From the NCBI RefSeq assembly GCF_009495755.1, contig NZ_WIBJ01000033.1, forward strand, positions 174,242-238,241: a stretch of 64,000 nucleotides of DNA, read 5' to 3'. The DNA is from Flavobacterium sp. LMO8. Lineage in GTDB: Bacteria; Bacteroidota; Bacteroidia; Flavobacteriales; Flavobacteriaceae. The position numbers were made by a program, and so were the translations under genes. The notes beneath the pieces are model-generated. The model made no database searches, was not told the DNA's origin, and saw nothing but the letters and a program-made list of their open reading frames with translations. Below are positions 60,142-64,000 of the stretch, piece by piece; the first letter of the stretch is position 1; the number at the start of each line of letters is the position of its first letter.

Positions 60142-63100
60142 ATGAATTTTATTAAAAAAATATTGTTTATAATCATTGTATTTTCAAGTTGCAGTTCTTT
60201 TAGTCAGGTTTTGATTAATGAAATTATGTTCATGCCGGGTGCTAATTATTCTACTTCTTTAGGAGGTGATAATACTAATTCAAGTTTGCAATCTATGTAT
60301 AATACTGCATCATCAGGTTCTGAATGGATCGAGTTATACAACCCAGATCCATGTAATGCAGTTGATTTAAGTTGTTATATTCTTGGTTCGAATACTTCAG
60401 CCTCAAATCAAACAGCTTTTGCATTACCAGCTGGCACTGTAATTCCTCCTCTTGGATTTTTAGTTATAGGTGGTGCAAATGCTCCAAATGTAGATATTAA
60501 TTTATCTACTTTGGTTGGAACATCAAGACATATTGGAACATCAAGATGGCATTTAGAAAATGGTTGTGGATATATATTATTAGCTAGTCCAACAGGTGTA
60601 GTATTAGATGCTGTTTATTGGTCTCAAAATGATGCAAACGATTTGACTGCAGGTACTTCATGTGGTGGCAGTTTTGATAATGATTTATCTATTCCAGCTG
60701 TTTGTTCTCCTTCTACTACAACATTGCCTCAAGCAAGAGATATAGCTGGTATAGAATACGCTGGAAACTTTGGTCAAACAGCTCAAGGGCCAAGTGTAAT
60801 TGGAAAAACGATAAGAAGAGCCACGGACGGCAGTACTACTTGGGGATTAAGTTCAACTGGTGGAACTCCTAAAGCATGTAATGGTGTTTGTGCGATTAAC
60901 ACTTCTTTAGTTTTGAATTCAGTATCCAATAACTCTCCAATTTGTTCTGGTGATGCAATATTTACATTAAATGGAACACCAAATGCAACTGTAACATATA
61001 CTATAAATGCAGGAAGCAATCAAACTGTTGTATTAAATTCATCTGGTAATGCTACTGTTACAATAATTAATCCATCATCTACTGTAACGATGCAATTAAT
61101 AAGTATAAATGATGCAAGTTGTACGGTTAGTTTAACAAATTCATCTGTTGTTACTATAGGTGCTGCAAATGCAGGTGTGATTACTGGTGATCAGACTTTA
61201 TGTGCCAATGCCTCAACGTCTTATACTTCAAATGGTGATACAGGCGGAACTTGGTCTTCATCCAATACAGCTGTCGCTACGGTTAGTTCTTCTGGAGTTG
61301 TTACTGCGGTAAGTTCTGGAACTGCTACAATTAGTTATACTGTTGGTTCTGGTGCTTGTCAAAGTATTTCTACTTTACTTGTTAGTGTTTCGGATCCTTT
61401 GCAAGCTACAATTACTTCAACTGATAATTCAAATTGCGGTACTTCAGGGGGAGGATGTACATATACAGGCCCATCTGTTGTTATCAATGAATTAATGATT
61501 GATAAAAGTGGCGGAAATACTATTGTTGCTAGATCCAATTTAAGTGCAGGTGATGAATGGATAGAATTATACAATCCAAATCCTTGTCAATCTATTGATT
61601 TAGGCTGTTATATGTTAGCTAATTATTCTAATGAAAGTAGTGGGGCTGTTTCTGAACAAGCTATATTATTTTTACCACCTGGAACTACAATTCCTCCTCT
61701 TGGATTTCTTACTATTGGAGGAGCTAATTCAAATGCTAATTTACGTCCAAGTGACTTAATTAATGGTTTTGTTGGTAATCGTTTGTATTTACCTGGTGGA
61801 ATTTTCGAAGGTGGATGGATAGGTATATTTGATTCTACAGGTACACCCATAGATGCAGTGTATTGGATGGATCCTTCAAGAAATATTAATAGTGGTGTTG
61901 CAACACTTTCATTTACAACATCACCTGGTACAATTGCTTCAGGCGCAGCTCCTTTATCTTGCCCATATTCTGGGACATTACCAACAGCCAGAGCAATTGC
62001 AAATGCTTCTGGACCAATTGATAGAATTGGCGGTATTGCACAAGATAGTAGGTTTCAATCTCGTACTACAGATGCGGGTACAACGTGGAGTTTTAATATT
62101 GTAACTTCTACTCAAGGAGCTTGTAATGCTACTTGTACACCACCATTTGTACCTACATCTTCATGTAATGGTACAGCAACTGCCACACCAACTAATGGTA
62201 CTGCACCTTTTTCATACTTATGGAATGCAGCAGCTGCTAACCAAATTACACAAACAGCTACTGGTTTGTGTTCTGGAGATTATTCTGTAGTGGTTACTGA
62301 TGCTAATGGTTGTCAAACAACATTAAATGTAACTGTCATGGATGCTCCAATTGCGGCTCCAACTTATACAGCTATTCAACCTACTTGTTCATCAGCTAAT
62401 GGGTCAGTAACTGTTTCTACTCCAGTAAATGAAGCGACTACTACTTATACTATAACTGGAATTTCACCAGTTGTTGCTGCTGTAACTAACGCAACCGGAG
62501 TTTTTACGGGTTTAAATCCTGGAAACTATGAGCTTTTTGCAAATGTTGGCTCTTGTGTTACACCAGTTACTTCAATTACCATAAATGCACAACCAGCTAC
62601 ACCATCAATACCAATAGTAAGTGTAACAGCACCTACATGTTCGGCAAATGGATTTGCAACAGTTACCAATTATGTTGGAGGATTAACTTATGTGTTTACT
62701 CCTTCAGGACCAACGGTTGATGGTACGGGAATAATCTCGGGCATGACAATAGGAACTAATTATGTAGTTTCAGCAAGTAACGGAAGTTGTGCTTCGGCAG
62801 ATACAGCTCAGTTTGCAATTGCAGCGATGTTAAATACACCTTCAATTGCAATTGCTAGTGTAACAGTTCAACCAACATGTCCAGATCCTACAGGTACAAT
62901 AGTAGTAACTGCACCTTTAGGAGGTACTTTAGAGTATAGTATTGATAATGGTAATAATTATCAAAGTAGTACTACATTCTCAGGTCTTGCACCAAATACT
63001 AGTTATACAATTATCGTAAGAGATTCTTCAACAGGATGTATTTCGTCAGCATCAGCTTTATTGAATGTTGATTCAGTTCCACCGTCACCTATTGTATCAA

Positions 63101-63561
63101 CGGTTTCAGGATGTAACGGAGCTGTTTTTGAAATCACGGCATCGGTTGCTACTGGTACGGCTACATATGAGTGGTATGATAGTTCATCGAATTTAATTGG
63201 AACAACGGCAACGATTGTAATTACAGCATCGGGAACTTATGAAGTAAGAGCTACTGTTAATTCATGTACAACTATTGAGTTTGTAACTGTAGATAAATCG
63301 CCATGTGTTATACCAAAAGGAGTTTCTCCAAACAATGATGGCTTGAATGATACTTGGAATTTATCAGGATTAAATGCTAAGAAAGTTCAGATATTCAATC
63401 GTTACGGAGTAGAGGTTTATAGCAAATCGGACTACACTAATGAATGGGAAGGTAAAACCAATTCAGGAGATGAATTACCAGACGGTACCTATTATTATGT
63501 GGTTTCTTTACCAGCAGGAGAAGTTAAAACGGGTTGGGTTTATATCAATAAAGAAAATTAA
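60142..63561 (+). CDS. Type IX-secreted multidomain surface protein (lamin-tail, Ig-like and SprB-type domains, type B sorting signal)
   Basis: 1139 aa. After a signal peptide (residues 1-22, ending SFSQ) come: a lamin-tail domain (about 23-200, VLINEIMFMPG...SEWIELYNPDPC), Ig-like BIG_2 repeats (about 360-405, SSSNTAVATVSSSGVVTAVSSGTATI), a second lamin-tail domain (about 446-640, VVINELMIDKSG...DEWIELYNPNPC), an SprB-type repeat (about 676-730, GTAPFSYLWN...GDYSVVVTDANGC), several Ig-like modules with paired Cys, and the gliding-associated C-terminal domain (about 1056-1139, GVSPNNDGLNDTWNLSG...NRYGVEVY...GDELPDGTYYYVV), the type B signal for type IX secretion. It is likely a cell-surface adhesin. 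The PorP/SprF partner gene starts 11 bp downstream. Confidence 0.92.
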   Translation: MNFIKKILFIIIVFSSCSSFSQVLINEIMFMPGANYSTSLGGDNTNSSLQSMYNTASSGSEWIELYNPDPCNAVDLSCYILGSNTSASNQTAFALPAGTVIPPLGFLVIGGANAPNVDINLSTLVGTSRHIGTSRWHLENGCGYILLASPTGVVLDAVYWSQNDANDLTAGTSCGGSFDNDLSIPAVCSPSTTTLPQARDIAGIEYAGNFGQTAQGPSVIGKTIRRATDGSTTWGLSSTGGTPKACNGVCAINTSLVLNSVSNNSPICSGDAIFTLNGTPNATVTYTINAGSNQTVVLNSSGNATVTIINPSSTVTMQLISINDASCTVSLTNSSVVTIGAANAGVITGDQTLCANASTSYTSNGDTGGTWSSSNTAVATVSSSGVVTAVSSGTATISYTVGSGACQSISTLLVSVSDPLQATITSTDNSNCGTSGGGCTYTGPSVVINELMIDKSGGNTIVARSNLSAGDEWIELYNPNPCQSIDLGCYMLANYSNESSGAVSEQAILFLPPGTTIPPLGFLTIGGANSNANLRPSDLINGFVGNRLYLPGGIFEGGWIGIFDSTGTPIDAVYWMDPSRNINSGVATLSFTTSPGTIASGAAPLSCPYSGTLPTARAIANASGPIDRIGGIAQDSRFQSRTTDAGTTWSFNIVTSTQGACNATCTPPFVPTSSCNGTATATPTNGTAPFSYLWNAAAANQITQTATGLCSGDYSVVVTDANGCQTTLNVTVMDAPIAAPTYTAIQPTCSSANGSVTVSTPVNEATTTYTITGISPVVAAVTNATGVFTGLNPGNYELFANVGSCVTPVTSITINAQPATPSIPIVSVTAPTCSANGFATVTNYVGGLTYVFTPSGPTVDGTGIISGMTIGTNYVVSASNGSCASADTAQFAIAAMLNTPSIAIASVTVQPTCPDPTGTIVVTAPLGGTLEYSIDNGNNYQSSTTFSGLAPNTSYTIIVRDSSTGCISSASALLNVDSVPPSPIVSTVSGCNGAVFEITASVATGTATYEWYDSSSNLIGTTATIVITASGTYEVRATVNSCTTIEFVTVDKSPCVIPKGVSPNNDGLNDTWNLSGLNAKKVQIFNRYGVEVYSKSDYTNEWEGKTNSGDELPDGTYYYVVSLPAGEVKTGWVYINKEN

Positions 63562-63572
63562 AAGCAAGTAAG

Positions 63573-64000
63573 ATGAAAAATAGAATTATTCAAGTTGTTA
63601 TTTTATTTATAGGTGTAGTTGCTTTTGCCCAGCAAGATCCTCATTATACACAATACATGTATAATATGAGTGTAATGAATCCGGCTTATGCTGGTAGTAA
63701 GGAGAATTTATCGATGGGATTATTATATAGAAAGCAATGGGTTGAGATAGAAGATGCGCCGACAACAGCGACTTTTTTTGGACATGCTCCAGTGGGTAAG
63801 AATGTTGGAATGGGATTATCGGTTATCTCGGATAAAATTGGACCGGTAGAGGAGAATAATGTGTATGCAGATTTCTCTTATACATTAAATTTAGGAGGCG
63901 AACACAAATTGGCTTTTGGATTAAAAACAGGATTAACCTTGCATAAAGTAAGTTTGTTTGATGATGTTTATCCAACGTTGCCAGATGCTAGTGATCCTGC
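63573..64000 (+). CDS. PorP/SprF-family type IX secretion membrane protein, N-terminal part (runs off the window)
   Basis: 142 codons are present. A signal peptide (ending VVAFAQ) is followed by the family start QDPHYTQYMYNMSVMNPAYAGSKENLSMGLLYRKQWV and beta-strand segments KNVGMGLSVISDKIGPVEENNVYADFSYTLNLGGEHKLAFGLKTGL. PorP/SprF proteins are outer membrane barrels that help attach or export a particular type B type IX substrate, nearly always encoded immediately before them, as here. The 3' end is beyond the window. Confidence 0.93.
   Translation, partial: MKNRIIQVVILFIGVVAFAQQDPHYTQYMYNMSVMNPAYAGSKENLSMGLLYRKQWVEIEDAPTTATFFGHAPVGKNVGMGLSVISDKIGPVEENNVYADFSYTLNLGGEHKLAFGLKTGLTLHKVSLFDDVYPTLPDASDP

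Noticed and set aside
1..64000. Prophage, insertion sequence or transposase genes
   Set aside because: No integrase, transposase, capsid, portal or terminase-like protein was recognised among the genes of the window.

Overview
This AT-rich 64 kb window is chromosomal DNA from a Bacteroidota bacterium, most likely Flavobacterium or a close flavobacterial relative. The evidence is the gene families (gliding/type IX secretion C-terminal domains, PorP/SprF, OMP_b-brl TonB receptor, CAL67264-type small membrane protein next to ettA, bacillithiol-linked YtxJ), promoters of the Bacteroidota form TTG-N17..23-TAnnTTTG, A-rich leaders without strong Shine-Dalgarno sequences, and short dispersed intergenic repeats. 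The assignment rests on recognition of families, not on a database search.

Layout. 1-3.2 kb: a broken-off M28 peptidase lipoprotein, a SelO-type AMPylase, the bacillithiol protein YtxJ and a small protein resembling a degenerate caspase-like family. 3.2-4.1 kb: a gene-free, repeat-rich stretch ending in a tRNA-Ser(UGA) with its own promoter and terminator. 4.37-6.9 kb: a two-gene accessory module directly behind the tRNA, a MazG-like nucleotide pyrophosphohydrolase joined without spacing to a 725-aa GIY-YIG / Schlafen-type helicase (DUF2075) / LexA-like S24 fusion. This is the best candidate in the window for a little-described, probably defensive system. 7.3-22.6 kb: housekeeping and envelope genes (pheT, an S33 peptidase lipoprotein, a bestrophin channel, a complete MFP-RND-TolC efflux operon, recG, an M1 aminopeptidase, a small membrane protein). 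22.7-28.4 kb: a UvrD/PcrA helicase, a zinc-ribbon membrane protein, a YciO-type YrdC protein and a LytS/LytTR two-component pair.

28.6-34.3 kb: a complete curli (functional amyloid) locus on the minus strand, in transcription order major curlin (23 eleven-residue units), minor curlin/nucleator, CsgE with an extra CsgH-like N-terminal domain, CsgF, CsgG with an extra C-terminal beta-barrel-like domain, and a beta-propeller lipoprotein. The LytS/LytTR pair lies immediately beyond it and may regulate it. 34.5-38.8 kb: an OmpA-like lipoprotein, a glycosyltransferase, two small unknown proteins, a stand-alone HsdR N-terminal-type nuclease domain, and divergent holA. 38.9-45.4 kb: two related TPR hybrid histidine kinases on either side of a CAL67264-type small gene and ettA.

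45.4-58.4 kb: a DEAD-box RNA helicase, formimidoylglutamase (hutG-type), a coiled-coil membrane protein, crcB, hutI, corA, a small membrane protein, a TonB-dependent receptor, an ArsC-family reductase, a CPBP protease overlapping menE, and a second M1 peptidase. 58.5-64 kb: an orphan seven-helix membrane protein, a 1139-aa type IX-secreted surface protein (two lamin-tail domains, Ig-like and SprB-type repeats, type B sorting domain) and the start of its PorP/SprF partner, which runs off the window. Many convergent gene pairs share a single bidirectional hairpin terminator that overlaps the stop codons.
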